64,000 nt of DNA from JBKBYG01 sp046313435 (lineage in GTDB: Bacteria > Pseudomonadota > Alphaproteobacteria > Rickettsiales > Arcanibacteraceae). The notes under the pieces are model-generated. The model ran no database searches. It was not told where the DNA came from and worked only from the letters and a program-made list of their open reading frames with translations. A program made the position numbers and the translations under genes. Location of the stretch: positions 14,864-78,863 of the forward strand of contig JBKBYG010000004.1 of the NCBI GenBank assembly GCA_046313435.1. The letters are read 5' to 3'. This document shows, one piece after another, positions 1 through 9,093 of the stretch. Positions within the stretch are counted from its first letter, which is position 1; each line of letters starts with the position of its first letter.

Positions 1-1000
1 TAACTATTTCAAAATTATTTTTATTATAAATTGCTTCGTCTAAATTTTTTGAATCTGGGCGATTCAAATTTGGATTAGCTCCATTTGCGAGAAGTGCTTT
101 AAGACCAACTATATTATTATTATATATTGCCCAAAAAATAATAGGATAGGGATCAGGTTCCAAATAATTTAACCAAGTCTTTTTTATTTTTACCTCTAAA
201 TCTTTATCAATTAATTTATGAAAATCTGATTTTGTTGTACTAAATAGAATTCTTGATTCCTTAGCTTCTTTCTCATGAGTTTTAATAAATTCTTTGATCT
301 TTTCGGCAAATTCTTTTTTGTTTTCTTCTTCTGCTTTTTTTATTACTAAGTCTAAAGCAGGTGAAGTGTATAATTTTAAATCAGGAAATAAATCAGTATC
401 ATTTTGCTTTAATGCTTTTTTCATTAAATATGATAATTCTCCTTGCGTGAACTTAAATCTATCTCCAAGTTTTTCTTTGATGTCTTGATATCCATATATC
501 TTAAGCCATAGATCTATTTTATAGCTACTTTTTAATTCTGCTCCGAATTCAAATAATATATTTGCTATTATTTCAGGATTCTGTGTATTTGGTAGCTTGT
601 CTTCTTTAAGCCTTTTGTCTGCTAATTTATATAATGCAGATTCTAATATAGTTGAGCTATTTGCAGTTTCTAACTTGCTATTTACGTCTGCACCTAACAT
701 TATGAGCTTTTTTACAGTTTCTACATCCAAAATCTCTACTGCTGCAGCTAATGGATTTAACCCTTGTTGATTAGTATGGTTTAGTAATTCTTTGTTATAT
801 TTTACTAAGTTTTCAATAATATTTCTTATTTCTAATTGAAGATTATAATCATCACTATTCATATCATGATAGTTGATCAAATTGATCAAATAATGAATGA
901 TGTTTCCATTATCATCTCTTAAATCACATATTTCACCTATTTCCTTATTATTTCCATTTGCAACTATTTCTTTTAATTTTTCTATATTTATTTCCATCAT
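1..1000 (-). CDS. ankyrin-repeat-like protein, C-terminal part cut by window edge
   Basis: The reading frame is open without a stop from an ATG at 1000-998 (a second ATG follows directly) to the left edge of the window, so about 333 residues are visible and the C terminus is missing. Ankyrin-type segments are recognisable: an NPLAAAVEILDVETVKKLI... stretch near residues 85-110 ending in LGADVNS, and GLKALLANGANPNLNRPD close to the window edge. The middle is rich in Lys and Glu and probably helical. There is no signal peptide. Ankyrin proteins of Rickettsiales are often host-directed effectors, but function cannot be told from the sequence. The start codon choice between the two adjacent ATGs is open. 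Confidence 0.8.
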   Translation of the reverse strand, partial: MMEINIEKLKEIVANGNNKEIGEICDLRDDNGNIIHYLINLINYHDMNSDDYNLQLEIRNIIENLVKYNKELLNHTNQQGLNPLAAAVEILDVETVKKLIMLGADVNSKLETANSSTILESALYKLADKRLKEDKLPNTQNPEIIANILFEFGAELKSSYKIDLWLKIYGYQDIKEKLGDRFKFTQGELSYLMKKALKQNDTDLFPDLKLYTSPALDLVIKKAEEENKKEFAEKIKEFIKTHEKEAKESRILFSTTKSDFHKLIDKDLEVKIKKTWLNYLEPDPYPIIFWAIYNNNIVGLKALLANGANPNLNRPDSKNLDEAIYNKNNFEIV

Positions 1001-1147
1001 TTTATGCTCTTTATCTTCCTGTAATATTTATAGATTTTATAAGTTTAATTAGTTCATTATACTCCCTCAATAGATGAATGGTAATTATCCTCATATGCCT
1101 ATAGTTAAAGTATTTTTAATTAATATATCCTTATTAATGGCAAAAGA

Positions 1148-1183
1148 AAAGAGTAATAGTAAAATATTTTACCATTACTCTTT
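1148..1183 (-). terminator. hairpin terminator after the coiled-coil gene
   Basis: Two 17-base arms (1148-1164 and 1167-1183) pair with a single mismatch around a 2-base centre, 11 bases beyond the stop codon of the minus-strand coiled-coil gene. In the direction of transcription the stem ends in CTCTTT and runs into a T-rich stretch, as in a factor-independent terminator. Confidence 0.75.
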
Positions 1184-1193
1184 AAAAGAAAAT

Positions 1194-2696
1194 TTATTGT
1201 TTTTGATAATAATGTTCTTTTATTGTTGCCCCGGCTTTCTCAACCCAGCTTTTGTTATTATTGTTAGATGATTGAGATTGAGAAGAATTTGGATTTTCTA
1301 CTTTATTTATAATCTCACTAGGAAGATACTTTTTTAGTTCAATATTTTCACTATTTAGATATGAAGTTAATTTTTTTAAATCTTTAATTTCTTCTGCTTG
1401 CACATCTATATCTTTGGTGAATCTTCCTGTACACTCAATCATTTCTTTTTTAAATATCTCCATTAACTCATCAGTATGTTGAGCCACTGCTTTTTTAGAT
1501 TCTTCTGTTTGAGTTTTTAAAGCTATTTTTAAAGAATTTATACCTTCATGCGCTTTAGTTAATTGAACACTTAATTCACCGTTAATTGAATGACTTTCTT
1601 CAAGCTGCTGCTGTAACTGCGTATTAGCTGTTTGCGCAGTATTTAATTGCTGCTGACTAGTAGTAAGTTGTTGCTGCAATTGTGCATTAGCTGTTTGGCT
1701 AGTATTTAGCTGCTGCTGCAGTTGTACATTAGCGGTTTGAGCAGTGTTTAGTTGCTGCTGACTAGTAGTAAGTTGTTGCTGCAATTGTGCATTAGCTGTT
1801 TGGCTAGTATTTAGCTGCTGCTGCAATTGTACGTTAGATGCTTGGACAGTATTTAACTGTTGCTGACTTGTAGTAAGCTGTTGCTGCAACTGTGTGTTAG
1901 CTGCTTGACTAGTATTTAGCTGTTGTTGACTTGTAGTTAATTGCTGCTGTAATTGGACGTTAACTGTCTGATTAGTATTTAACTGTTGCTGCAATTGTGT
2001 ATTAATTGCTTGAAGTTCAATATTGGTTTCTATGTTTGTATTTAGTTCCTCTTGAAGCTCTTCTTTTTCTTTTTCTAATTTAAGCCTTTCTTCTTCTGCT
2101 TCTGTCTTTAGTCTTTCTGCTTCTTCTGCCCTTAAAGTTCTAATCTCTTCTTCCCTGAGTCTTGCCGCTTCTTCTGCTCTTAGCCTTTCTTGCTCTGTTG
2201 CTAACCTTAGTCTTTCTGCTTCTTCTGCCCTTAAAGTTCTAATCTCTTCTTCCCTGAGTCTTGCCGCTTCTTCTGCTCTTCTTTCTCTTTCTGCTTGAAA
2301 ATTACTTTGTTGATTTCTATTTGCAGCATTACTACGATCTAAGGCTGTTGCAAGATCACGCTCAATACTATCATTCCCTCGCCAGTTATTATACGCTCTG
2401 GCCATTCCATACCCAGCATATGTTCCTAAAGCCGTGCCTCCTGTTGTAGCTAAGGTAGTAGCCACGGCTACCCCTAAAGAACCAAAAGGAACTACTGATT
2501 CTGCACCATACGGCACATATTGAAAGATTTGATTTATTGCTGTTGTATAATATGCTGCTCCACCAGCTCCAAGCGCACCTGTAATCGCACCAGCAATACT
2601 AGCCTGGTTTTCAATTGCAGCTGCGCGGTTTCCTTGTATGATTCGATCGGAAGCTCTTGGTTGATTTTGAGTTTGAGTAGTTTCTGGATTTTGCAT
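1194..2696 (-). CDS. repeat-rich coiled-coil protein with N-terminal hydrophobic region
   Basis: A 500-residue protein of unknown function. Residues about 34-100 are Gly/Ala-rich and hydrophobic (AGAITGALGAGGAAYY, then VAVATTLATTGGTALG), resembling a glycine-zipper or membrane-hairpin region. Residues 136-218 are a charged helix with a 33-residue duplication around RAEEAARLREEEIRTL. Residues 234-365 are a Gln/Thr/Asn heptad array built from units such as LQQQLNT and SQTANAQ, including two almost identical 35-residue blocks (291-325 and 326-360). The C-terminal third is again helical and ends in a Ser/Asn linker. The picture is a membrane-associated long coiled coil, perhaps surface-exposed or host-directed; this is inference. 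It stands alone, with a hairpin terminator behind it. Confidence 0.85.
   Translation of the reverse strand: MQNPETTQTQNQPRASDRIIQGNRAAAIENQASIAGAITGALGAGGAAYYTTAINQIFQYVPYGAESVVPFGSLGVAVATTLATTGGTALGTYAGYGMARAYNNWRGNDSIERDLATALDRSNAANRNQQSNFQAERERRAEEAARLREEEIRTLRAEEAERLRLATEQERLRAEEAARLREEEIRTLRAEEAERLKTEAEEERLKLEKEKEELQEELNTNIETNIELQAINTQLQQQLNTNQTVNVQLQQQLTTSQQQLNTSQAANTQLQQQLTTSQQQLNTVQASNVQLQQQLNTSQTANAQLQQQLTTSQQQLNTAQTANVQLQQQLNTSQTANAQLQQQLTTSQQQLNTAQTANTQLQQQLEESHSINGELSVQLTKAHEGINSLKIALKTQTEESKKAVAQHTDELMEIFKKEMIECTGRFTKDIDVQAEEIKDLKKLTSYLNSENIELKKYLPSEIINKVENPNSSQSQSSNNNNKSWVEKAGATIKEHYYQKQ
1602..1997 (-). repeat. in-frame heptad-coding tandem repeats, including a 105-bp duplication
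   Basis: The region codes for LQQQL-type heptads in multiples of 21 bp. Positions 1617-1721 and 1722-1826 are a near-perfect 105-bp tandem duplication; for example the same 40-base stretch starts at 1681 and 1786. Low divergence between copies suggests recent expansion or ongoing homogenisation. Confidence 0.9.
2111..2280 (-). repeat. 71-bp direct repeat spaced by 99 bp within the coiled-coil gene
   Basis: Positions 2111-2181 and 2210-2280 are essentially identical. Both code for the Glu/Arg-rich segment around EEAARLREEEIRTLRAEEAE, giving a 33-residue periodicity in frame. Confidence 0.9.
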
Positions 2697-2961
2697 TTTA
2701 GTCTCCTTAGATTATAGTGACATAATTTAAAAAAGCCTACTTGGCAGTTAGGTTTACTAAGATTTTCATATTTAAGTACTAAAATCTTAATATCAGCTAC
2801 GTGCTATATTGTTAATTAATACAACCCTATATATTAATGTCAATTAGTATTTATATAAATATTAATTAATTTTCTAAGCATGTATTTGAATGGTTTAATT
2901 TTTTCTTGCTAATATTTGTTAAAACACTTAAATATCTATATCAAAATAACTTAGCTTAAAT

Positions 2962-3264
2962 ATGGATAAAATAATGTCTCTGATAGCGGAAAAAGATGTA
3001 AGAAAAATTGCAAAGCTTGCTCGAATTGGGGTAAGCGATGAAGATGTAGCAAGTTACAGCAAAGAATTGTCACAAATACTTGGGTTATTCGAACAGTTAG
3101 AAGAAGTAAATACAGATGGAGTTCCAACAATGGTCAGTGTTGAAGATATGGAACTTAAAATGCGTGAAGATGAACCTATTATTGAGAATACCGTAGAAGA
3201 AGTATTATCCAACGCACCAAGTGCAAAATTTAACTGTTTTGAAGTTCCTAAGGTAGTAGAATAA
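2962..3264 (+). CDS. gatC: Asp-tRNA(Asn)/Glu-tRNA(Gln) amidotransferase subunit C
   Basis: The 100-residue product matches GatC in length and pattern: KIAKLARIGVSDEDV near the N terminus, SQILGLFEQLEEVNTDGVPT in the middle, and a MREDEP motif. GatC is the small belt-like subunit that stabilises GatA against GatB in the complex converting misacylated Glu-tRNA(Gln) or Asp-tRNA(Asn) to the amide form. The stop overlaps the gatA start by one base (TAATG), indicating translational coupling. An alternative ATG at 2974 gives the more usual N terminus MSLIAEKDV; neither start has a clear Shine-Dalgarno sequence. Confidence 0.95.
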   Translation: MDKIMSLIAEKDVRKIAKLARIGVSDEDVASYSKELSQILGLFEQLEEVNTDGVPTMVSVEDMELKMREDEPIIENTVEEVLSNAPSAKFNCFEVPKVVE

Positions 3265-4724
3265 TGAGTGACTTAATAAAATTAACTATAAAAGATGCAA
3301 TCGAAGGCTTAAAAGCGCGTAAGTTTAGTGCAAAAGAACTTACAAAAGCACATTTAGATAAAATGGAATCTGATAGGGATATAAATGCTTATGTGCTTGA
3401 AACACCTGATATTGCTTTAAAACAAGCAGAGGACTCCGATACCAAGATTCAATCCGGTAATGCAAGAATGCTAGAAGGCATTCCTATGGGGGTAAAAGAT
3501 TTATTCTGCACTAAGGGCGTTAGGACTACTTCTTGCTCTAATATATTACATAATTTTGTGCCTCAATATGAATCTACAGTAAGCCAAAAATTATTTGATG
3601 CTGGCGCTATAATGCTAGGCAAAACTAATATGGATGACGCTGCCATGGGCTCCTCCAATTTAACTAGTTATTTCGGGGCTGTGAAAAATCCATGGGGAAT
3701 AAAAATTGGCAAGGATTTAGTACCAGGTGGTTCTTCAGGTGGCTCAGCAGCAGCTGTAAGTGGATATATGGCGATGGGCGCACTTGGTAGTGACACCGGA
3801 GGCTCAGTAAGACAACCTGCTGCTTATTGCGGTATTGTCGGAATGAAACCTACTTATGGTAGATGCTCAAGATACGGAATGATTGCTTTCGCAAGTTCAC
3901 TTGATCAAGCTGCAATATTTGGACGTAACGTCACGGATACTGCACTTATGCTTGAAGCAGTAATTGGGCATGATCACCGTGATTCTACCTCCGTCAATAA
4001 GCCTGTACCAAATCTAAGCGGTTTGCTTTCAAAAGATATCAAAGGCATGAAAATTGGTATTCCAAAAGAATATTATGCACCTGGCCTTAATAATGAAATA
4101 AGTGAATTATGGCAAAAAGCAGCAAGCTGGCTAAAAGAAGCTGGAGCAACTATCGTTGATATAAGCTTACCACATACAAAATATGCGTTACCTACATATT
4201 ACATTATTGCACCCGCTGAAGCTTCATCAAATTTAGCTCGTTATGATGGCGTGCGTTATGGATTAAGAGTTGTTGAAGATGGCTATAGTTTAGATCAAAT
4301 GTATGAAGCGACAAGAGCGAAAGGTTTTGGTAAAGAAGTGAAAAGACGTATTATGATTGGTACATATGTGCTCTCTTCTGGTTATTATGATGCATATTAT
4401 AAAAAAGCCCAACAAGTACGTTACTTAATTGCTTCAGATTTTTACAAAACATTTAAAGAAATCGACGCGATACTTGTACCTACCGCTCCTACAGAAGCTT
4501 TTGCCTCTAATGAGCCTCAAACTGATCCTGTACATATGTACTTAAATGATATTTTTACAATCCCCGCGAGTCTTGCTGGACTGCCCTGCATTTCTGTGCC
4601 TGGAGGGTTATCTAAAGCCGGCCTACCTTTAGGATTACAAATCATTGGTCCAAGTTTTAGAGAAGATAAAGTACTTAATGTTGCTCTTGCTCTTGAAGCA
4701 GCAGCTGGATTTAAAGGATTATAA
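3264..4724 (+). CDS. gatA: glutamyl/aspartyl-tRNA amidotransferase subunit A
   Basis: The 486-residue product is full length. It is the amidase-signature subunit that releases ammonia from glutamine. The Ser-cisSer-Lys triad is visible: Lys78 in GVKDLF, Ser157 in PGGSSGGSAAA and nucleophile Ser181 in GSDTGGSVRQPAAYCG. GLQIIG near the C terminus is also typical. It lies between gatC (1-base overlap) and gatB (11-base gap) in the order gatC-gatA-gatB, so all three subunits would be made from one mRNA. The cytoplasmic complex is essential where no separate GlnRS route exists. Confidence 0.98.
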   Translation: MSDLIKLTIKDAIEGLKARKFSAKELTKAHLDKMESDRDINAYVLETPDIALKQAEDSDTKIQSGNARMLEGIPMGVKDLFCTKGVRTTSCSNILHNFVPQYESTVSQKLFDAGAIMLGKTNMDDAAMGSSNLTSYFGAVKNPWGIKIGKDLVPGGSSGGSAAAVSGYMAMGALGSDTGGSVRQPAAYCGIVGMKPTYGRCSRYGMIAFASSLDQAAIFGRNVTDTALMLEAVIGHDHRDSTSVNKPVPNLSGLLSKDIKGMKIGIPKEYYAPGLNNEISELWQKAASWLKEAGATIVDISLPHTKYALPTYYIIAPAEASSNLARYDGVRYGLRVVEDGYSLDQMYEATRAKGFGKEVKRRIMIGTYVLSSGYYDAYYKKAQQVRYLIASDFYKTFKEIDAILVPTAPTEAFASNEPQTDPVHMYLNDIFTIPASLAGLPCISVPGGLSKAGLPLGLQIIGPSFREDKVLNVALALEAAAGFKGL

Positions 4725-4735
4725 AGAGGATATAT

Positions 4736-6190
4736 ATGAATAATTTGATAGAAGGCAAAACAGGAAGTTGGGAAGTGGTTATTGGGCTCGAAGTTCATGC
4801 TCAAATAACATCAAAAAGTAAATTATTTTCAAGTTCAAAAACTGAGTTTGGAGCAGGTCCAAATGAGCAAGTTTCATTTATTGATGCTGCTATGCCTGGA
4901 ATGCTTCCAACAATTAATAAATTTTGTATTGAACAAGCTGTAAAAACTGGGCTTGGTTTAAACTCGACTATTAATCTTACTTCAATATTTGATAGAAAAA
5001 ATTATTTTTATGCTGATCTTCCGCAGGGTTATCAGATTTCACAATTTTCTGACCCTATAGTTAGCGGCGGAAAAATTACAATTGATTTACCAGATGGTTC
5101 TACTAAAGATATTAAAATTACACGTTTACACTTAGAGCAGGATGCTGGCAAAAGCTTACATGACCAAAGCCCTAAACACAGTTTTATTGATTTAAATAGA
5201 GCAGGTATTGCGTTAATGGAAATTGTATCTGAACCAGATATTAGATCTAGTTACGAAGCAGGAGAATATTTAAAAAAATTAAGGTCAATTGTTAGATATC
5301 TTGAAACATGCGATGGGGATATGGAAAAAGGATCCCTTAGATGTGATGCTAATGTTTCTGTAAGAAAGCCTGGAGCAGAATATGGAACCAGATGTGAAAT
5401 TAAAAACCTTAATTCAATTAAAAACCTTATTAAAGCTGTAGACTATGAAATTGAAAGACAAATTGAAGTTCTTGAGTCTGGCGGGGTAATAAACCAAGAA
5501 ACTAGACTTTTTGATGTAGATACCGGAGAAACGCGCACAATGCGCACCAAAGAAGATGCTCATGATTATAGATACTTCCCAGATCCTGACCTTTTGCCTT
5601 TAAAATTGACTTCTGAATATGTTGAAAATATAAGAAAATCTTTGCCCGAGCTTCCGGATGAAAAAATAAATCGATATCAAAGCGAACTCGGCCTTTCAAA
5701 ATACGATGCAACAGTATTAACTGCTGATAAAGAAATTGCTGAGTATTTTGAACAAGTTGCAACAGGAAGAGATGCTAAAACAGTATCAAATTGGATTAGC
5801 GCTGAATTATTTGCTCGACTTAAAAAAAATGATCTTTCTATATATGAGTGTAAAATTTCAGCATCTAAATTTGGAAAACTAATCGACCTTATCGAATCAA
5901 AAGTAATTTCTGGAAAAATTGCAAAGCAAGTTTTAGATATAATGTTTGAAACAGGTGAAGATGCTGATAAAATTGTTGAGAGTGAAGGACTTACACAAGT
6001 AACAGATAATGGGGCTATTGAAAAAATTATTGATGAAGTGCTATCTAGCAATCAAGATAAAGTCCTAGAATATAGATCTGGAAAAGAAAAATTATACGGA
6101 TTCTTTGTTGGACAAATTATGAAATTATCTGCTGGGAAAGCTAATCCTGAAATTTTAAATAATTTATTGAAAGAAAAATTATCTAAATAA
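4736..6190 (+). CDS. gatB: glutamyl/aspartyl-tRNA amidotransferase subunit B
   Basis: The 484-residue product is full-length GatB, the kinase/tRNA-binding subunit that activates the misacylated aminoacyl-tRNA with ATP before amidation. Diagnostic stretches are EVVIGLEVHAQI at the N terminus, FDRKNYFYADLPQGYQISQ, a DLNRAGIALMEIVSEPD segment, and RCDANVSVR with EIKNLNS. Residues from about 330 form the helical and YqeY-like tRNA-binding tail (VGQIMKLSAGKANPE). A GAGGA ribosome-binding site stands 7 bases before the ATG. Last gene of the gatCAB operon. Confidence 0.98.
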   Translation: MNNLIEGKTGSWEVVIGLEVHAQITSKSKLFSSSKTEFGAGPNEQVSFIDAAMPGMLPTINKFCIEQAVKTGLGLNSTINLTSIFDRKNYFYADLPQGYQISQFSDPIVSGGKITIDLPDGSTKDIKITRLHLEQDAGKSLHDQSPKHSFIDLNRAGIALMEIVSEPDIRSSYEAGEYLKKLRSIVRYLETCDGDMEKGSLRCDANVSVRKPGAEYGTRCEIKNLNSIKNLIKAVDYEIERQIEVLESGGVINQETRLFDVDTGETRTMRTKEDAHDYRYFPDPDLLPLKLTSEYVENIRKSLPELPDEKINRYQSELGLSKYDATVLTADKEIAEYFEQVATGRDAKTVSNWISAELFARLKKNDLSIYECKISASKFGKLIDLIESKVISGKIAKQVLDIMFETGEDADKIVESEGLTQVTDNGAIEKIIDEVLSSNQDKVLEYRSGKEKLYGFFVGQIMKLSAGKANPEILNNLLKEKLSK

Positions 6191-6307
6191 GATTGTGCTA
6201 GTTATTGAGATTGGGATTTCTTAATACATGTTGTAGATTTTATTCTCAAATAATTATTATTGATCGAGTTTTTATTTGCCTCTGAATTTTTTAATTGTCG
6301 AGAATTA

Positions 6308-6382
6308 TGGTGCCGCCAGAAAGAATCGAACCTTCGACCTCATCATTACCAATGATGTGCACTACCACTATGCTATGGCGGC
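6308..6382 (-). tRNA. tRNA-Thr(GGT)
   Basis: Read on the minus strand the 75 bases form a full cloverleaf. The acceptor stem is GCCGCCA/TGGCGGC, the D stem GCAT/GTGC, and the anticodon stem CATCA/TGATG encloses loop TTGGTAA with anticodon GGT (Thr ACC/ACU). The T stem is GAAGG/CTTTC with loop TTCGATT. The 3' CCA is encoded. It sits alone between gatB and lysS, on the opposite strand to both. The rest of the 6191-6516 gap shows nothing else recognisable. Confidence 0.95.
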
Positions 6383-6516
6383 ATGAGCCTTAATACATGC
6401 CATATATATTTACTAAAAGCAAGCCCCTTATTTATTTTTTCCTTGCGATTAAATGAATTTTCCAATAATTTAGTGTCTCTTAAATTTTAAACAGGTCAGT
6501 AGGATAATAGATTATT

Positions 6517-8007
6517 ATGGAAATCGAGAATAATGAAAATAATCAATATAGAAGTATTAGGCTTAAAAAATTAGAAACAGTAAGGGAACTTGGATATAAT
6601 CCTTATCCTTCGAATTTTAACAAATCTCATAGCTCTAATGAAATTCATAGTAAATATTCTACTCTTGCACCTGGAGAAGTGACTCAAGATGAAGTTTTGG
6701 TCGCAGGCAGAATTATGGCTATGCGTAATAATGGCTTATTTATTGACCTGCATGATGACCAAGGTAAATTGCAAATTTTTTCACATGAAAAAAATTTAAC
6801 CCCTGACCAGTTAAATTTGCTTAAAACTTTTGATATTGGTGATATTATAGGTGTTAAGGGAATAGTCAGATGTACTCCAAGAGGGGAAATAACTATTAAT
6901 TCTTTTCACATAGAATTACTTTCAAAAGCGCTTTTAACTCTGCCTGAAAAATATCACGGTCTCAGCAATGTTGAAACAAAATATAGGCAACGCTATGTTG
7001 ACCTAATAATTAATGAAGAAACAAGAAATACTTTAAAAATAAGATCAAAAATTATTTCTTCCATAAGAGAGCATTTGACAAATTCTGAATTTTTAGAAGT
7101 TGAAACTCCAATGCTTCATCCAATACCAGGAGGGGCGATAGCAAAACCTTTCGTTACTCATCATAATTCTTTGGATATAGATTTATACTTAAGAATTGCT
7201 CCTGAATTATACTTGAAAAAGCTTTTAATTGGCGGTTTATCAGAAAAGATATTTGAATTAAATAGATGTTTTAGAAACGAAGGGACTTCTACTCGTCATA
7301 ATCCAGAATTTACTTCTATCGAAATCTATCAAGCCTATGTAAATTTTGAAACAATGATAGATCTTACTGAATCTACTGTTTCTTATATTTTATCAAAATT
7401 ATTTAGCGAGGCCGGTAATAATATTAGTTACAGTGATAAAATATTAAATTTTGCTACACCTTGGCAGCGCAAATCAATGAGTGATTTGGTTAAAGAAGCG
7501 GTAGGTATAGATTTTATGGATATTAAAACTGATAGCGAAGCAAGAGAAGCAGCAAATAAGATAGGCATTAAAGTTGAACCAAGTTTTGGATGGGGTAAAA
7601 CATTAGAAGCGATTTTTGCAGAGAAAGTGGAGCATAATTTAATTGATCCAATACACGTAACTTATCTACCAACTGAAATTTCACCTTTGGCTAAAATTTG
7701 CTCTCATGATTCACGTATTACTGAAAGATTTGAAACATATATTAATGGATGGGAGATTGCTAATGGTTTTTCAGAACTTAATGATCCTATTGATCAAGCC
7801 TCTAGATTTGCAGATCAAATGAAAGATAGAGAATCTGGTAATGAAGAAGCGCATCAAGTTGACCATGATTTTTTAACAGCGCTTGAGTTTGCAATGCCTC
7901 CAGCTGGCGGATTAGGGATAGGAATTGATCGATTAGTTATGATACTTACCAATTCTGCTTCAATAAGAGACGTTATTGCATTTCCAACATTGCGTCCAAT
8001 TTTATAG
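6517..8007 (+). CDS. lysS: lysyl-tRNA synthetase, class II
   Basis: The 496-residue product is full length. It charges tRNA-Lys in the cytoplasm. An N-terminal OB-fold anticodon-binding domain covers about residues 60-165 (VLVAGRIMAMRNNGLFIDLHD region). The class II catalytic core follows: motif 1 near ETPMLHPIPGGAIAKPF, motif 2 FRNEGTSTRHNPEFTSIEIY, and motif 3 GLGIGIDRLVMILT near the C terminus. Many alphaproteobacteria, including Rickettsia, use the unrelated class I LysRS, so a class II enzyme here is noteworthy and may reflect an exchange. A small basic-protein gene follows 12 bases after the stop. Confidence 0.98.
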   Translation: MEIENNENNQYRSIRLKKLETVRELGYNPYPSNFNKSHSSNEIHSKYSTLAPGEVTQDEVLVAGRIMAMRNNGLFIDLHDDQGKLQIFSHEKNLTPDQLNLLKTFDIGDIIGVKGIVRCTPRGEITINSFHIELLSKALLTLPEKYHGLSNVETKYRQRYVDLIINEETRNTLKIRSKIISSIREHLTNSEFLEVETPMLHPIPGGAIAKPFVTHHNSLDIDLYLRIAPELYLKKLLIGGLSEKIFELNRCFRNEGTSTRHNPEFTSIEIYQAYVNFETMIDLTESTVSYILSKLFSEAGNNISYSDKILNFATPWQRKSMSDLVKEAVGIDFMDIKTDSEAREAANKIGIKVEPSFGWGKTLEAIFAEKVEHNLIDPIHVTYLPTEISPLAKICSHDSRITERFETYINGWEIANGFSELNDPIDQASRFADQMKDRESGNEEAHQVDHDFLTALEFAMPPAGGLGIGIDRLVMILTNSASIRDVIAFPTLRPIL

Positions 8008-8019
8008 GCAAATGAATTT

Positions 8020-8160
8020 ATGAATAAAGAAGAACAAATTTCTGATAATAATAAAGAAAAAAATAACAAGACCTCTCTAAAAAAAAATAAAGATAAATTA
8101 TCAAGCGCTTTAAAAGCAAACCTTGCACGTAGAAAGAATACAGATAATAAGGATAAATAA
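8020..8160 (+). CDS. 46-residue basic conserved-type small protein
   Basis: An ATG at 8020 opens a 46-codon frame ending in TAA at 8158-8160, 12 bases after lysS and probably co-transcribed with it. The product is very rich in Lys and Asn and polar at its N terminus. It ends with LSSALKANLARRKN, which resembles the ALxxNLxRRK tail of short uncharacterised proteins I recall from other alphaproteobacteria. That resemblance, not the length, is the main reason to call it a gene. No function is known to me; the basic tail could bind RNA or ribosomes, but that is speculation. Confidence 0.65.
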   Translation: MNKEEQISDNNKEKNNKTSLKKNKDKLSSALKANLARRKNTDNKDK

Positions 8161-8347
8161 TAACTTTTTTTAATGCTTATTTTAAAAATTTTGCGTGATT
8201 TCTACCCTGTAATTAAAAGCTTTATTTATTAAGAGTAATGTTTTATCATAAAAATAGAATCCTTATTTGACTTTTATTAAGAAATTTATTAAATTAGTAA
8301 AATTATGTTAATCAGATTTTAGATAATTCATATATCAGGGTATAGTA

Positions 8348-9031
8348 ATGGCTAATTCTTCTTATAATAAAAATAATTTAAAAAGCACTACTTCAGTAAT
8401 TGCAAATAGCATATTAAAAGCTGCAACTATTAATGGCATATCAATGCTAATATTAACAGATCCTAGTACTGCTATATCTGATGCATTTCTTTCTGTACCT
8501 GCATACATGGCAAGAGGTTTCGCTCGAGAATATATGGATCACCCCAATGTGAAGTGGGCATTAGGTGAATATTCAAATTATCTTCCTTATGTTGTAGGTT
8601 TATCTGCAGGTGGAATAAAAGCAGGAATTGCTAGTGAATTCACAAATGATAGTGTTTTACCTGGAGCATTTACAACTTTATCTTATGAAATTACAAGTGA
8701 TTTAGATTATAATACACCATTAGATAGTTTCAAAGTGTCATTAGCAATTGATGTTTTTGGTTCAGAACTAACTAGGGAACTTAAATTACATTTGTCAGAG
8801 GATAAAGTTTATAATCATTCTCAAGATAGTGGATTAATTAATAATCTAGGCCATTCCATTCTCGGCACTGCTATATTTCATGGTGTTATTAATTCAATAT
8901 ATATACCATTAGCAAATATAATGAATGAGTATATCGACAATTATTTTGTTGATACAGCTATGACAGAATATAGCGATTATAGTACGCAGGTAATTGGAGA
9001 TATAAATTACACTAATAAAACTGAATTGTAA
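8348..9031 (+). CDS. orphan protein of unknown function, 227 residues
   Basis: I do not recognise this protein. The start ATG at 8348 begins MANSSYNKNNLKS. Two moderately hydrophobic stretches (ILKAATINGISMLILT near residues 24-38, and SNYLPYVVGLSAGGIKAGIA near 77-96) and a C-terminal one (LGHSILGTAIFHGVINSIYIPLA near 168-190) suggest membrane association. Aromatic and acidic residues dominate the tail. It stands alone between the lysS pair and a strong bidirectional terminator. Intergenic sequence before it (8161-8347) is AT-rich with nothing recognisable. Confidence 0.7.
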   Translation: MANSSYNKNNLKSTTSVIANSILKAATINGISMLILTDPSTAISDAFLSVPAYMARGFAREYMDHPNVKWALGEYSNYLPYVVGLSAGGIKAGIASEFTNDSVLPGAFTTLSYEITSDLDYNTPLDSFKVSLAIDVFGSELTRELKLHLSEDKVYNHSQDSGLINNLGHSILGTAIFHGVINSIYIPLANIMNEYIDNYFVDTAMTEYSDYSTQVIGDINYTNKTEL

Positions 9032-9050
9032 AAATACTGACTCTTACATA

Positions 9051-9083
9051 GTTAAAAAGCCAGATTCTTTCTGGCTTTTTAAC
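9051..9083. terminator. perfect 14-bp hairpin, bidirectional terminator
   Basis: Arms 9051-9064 and 9070-9083 are perfectly complementary around a 5-base loop. The stem is GC-rich in the middle (AGCCAGA) and flanked by A5/T5, so it has the layout of a factor-independent terminator in both directions. It separates the convergent orphan gene (ending 9031) and skp (ending 9094). Confidence 0.9.
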
Positions 9084-9093
9084 TTAGAAATTT

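Noticed and set aside
1602..1997. CRISPR-like array
   Set aside because: The repeats are in frame, without unique spacers, and code for a heptad coiled coil.
2836..2870. AT palindrome upstream of gatC
   Set aside because: Pure A/T self-complementary sequence is expected by chance at this base composition.
4517..4804. Minus-strand frame across the gatA/gatB junction
   Set aside because: Both overlapping genes are certain on the plus strand; this is a shadow frame.
5502..6051. Minus-strand frames inside gatB
   Set aside because: They are antisense to a fully conserved gatB and have no family features.
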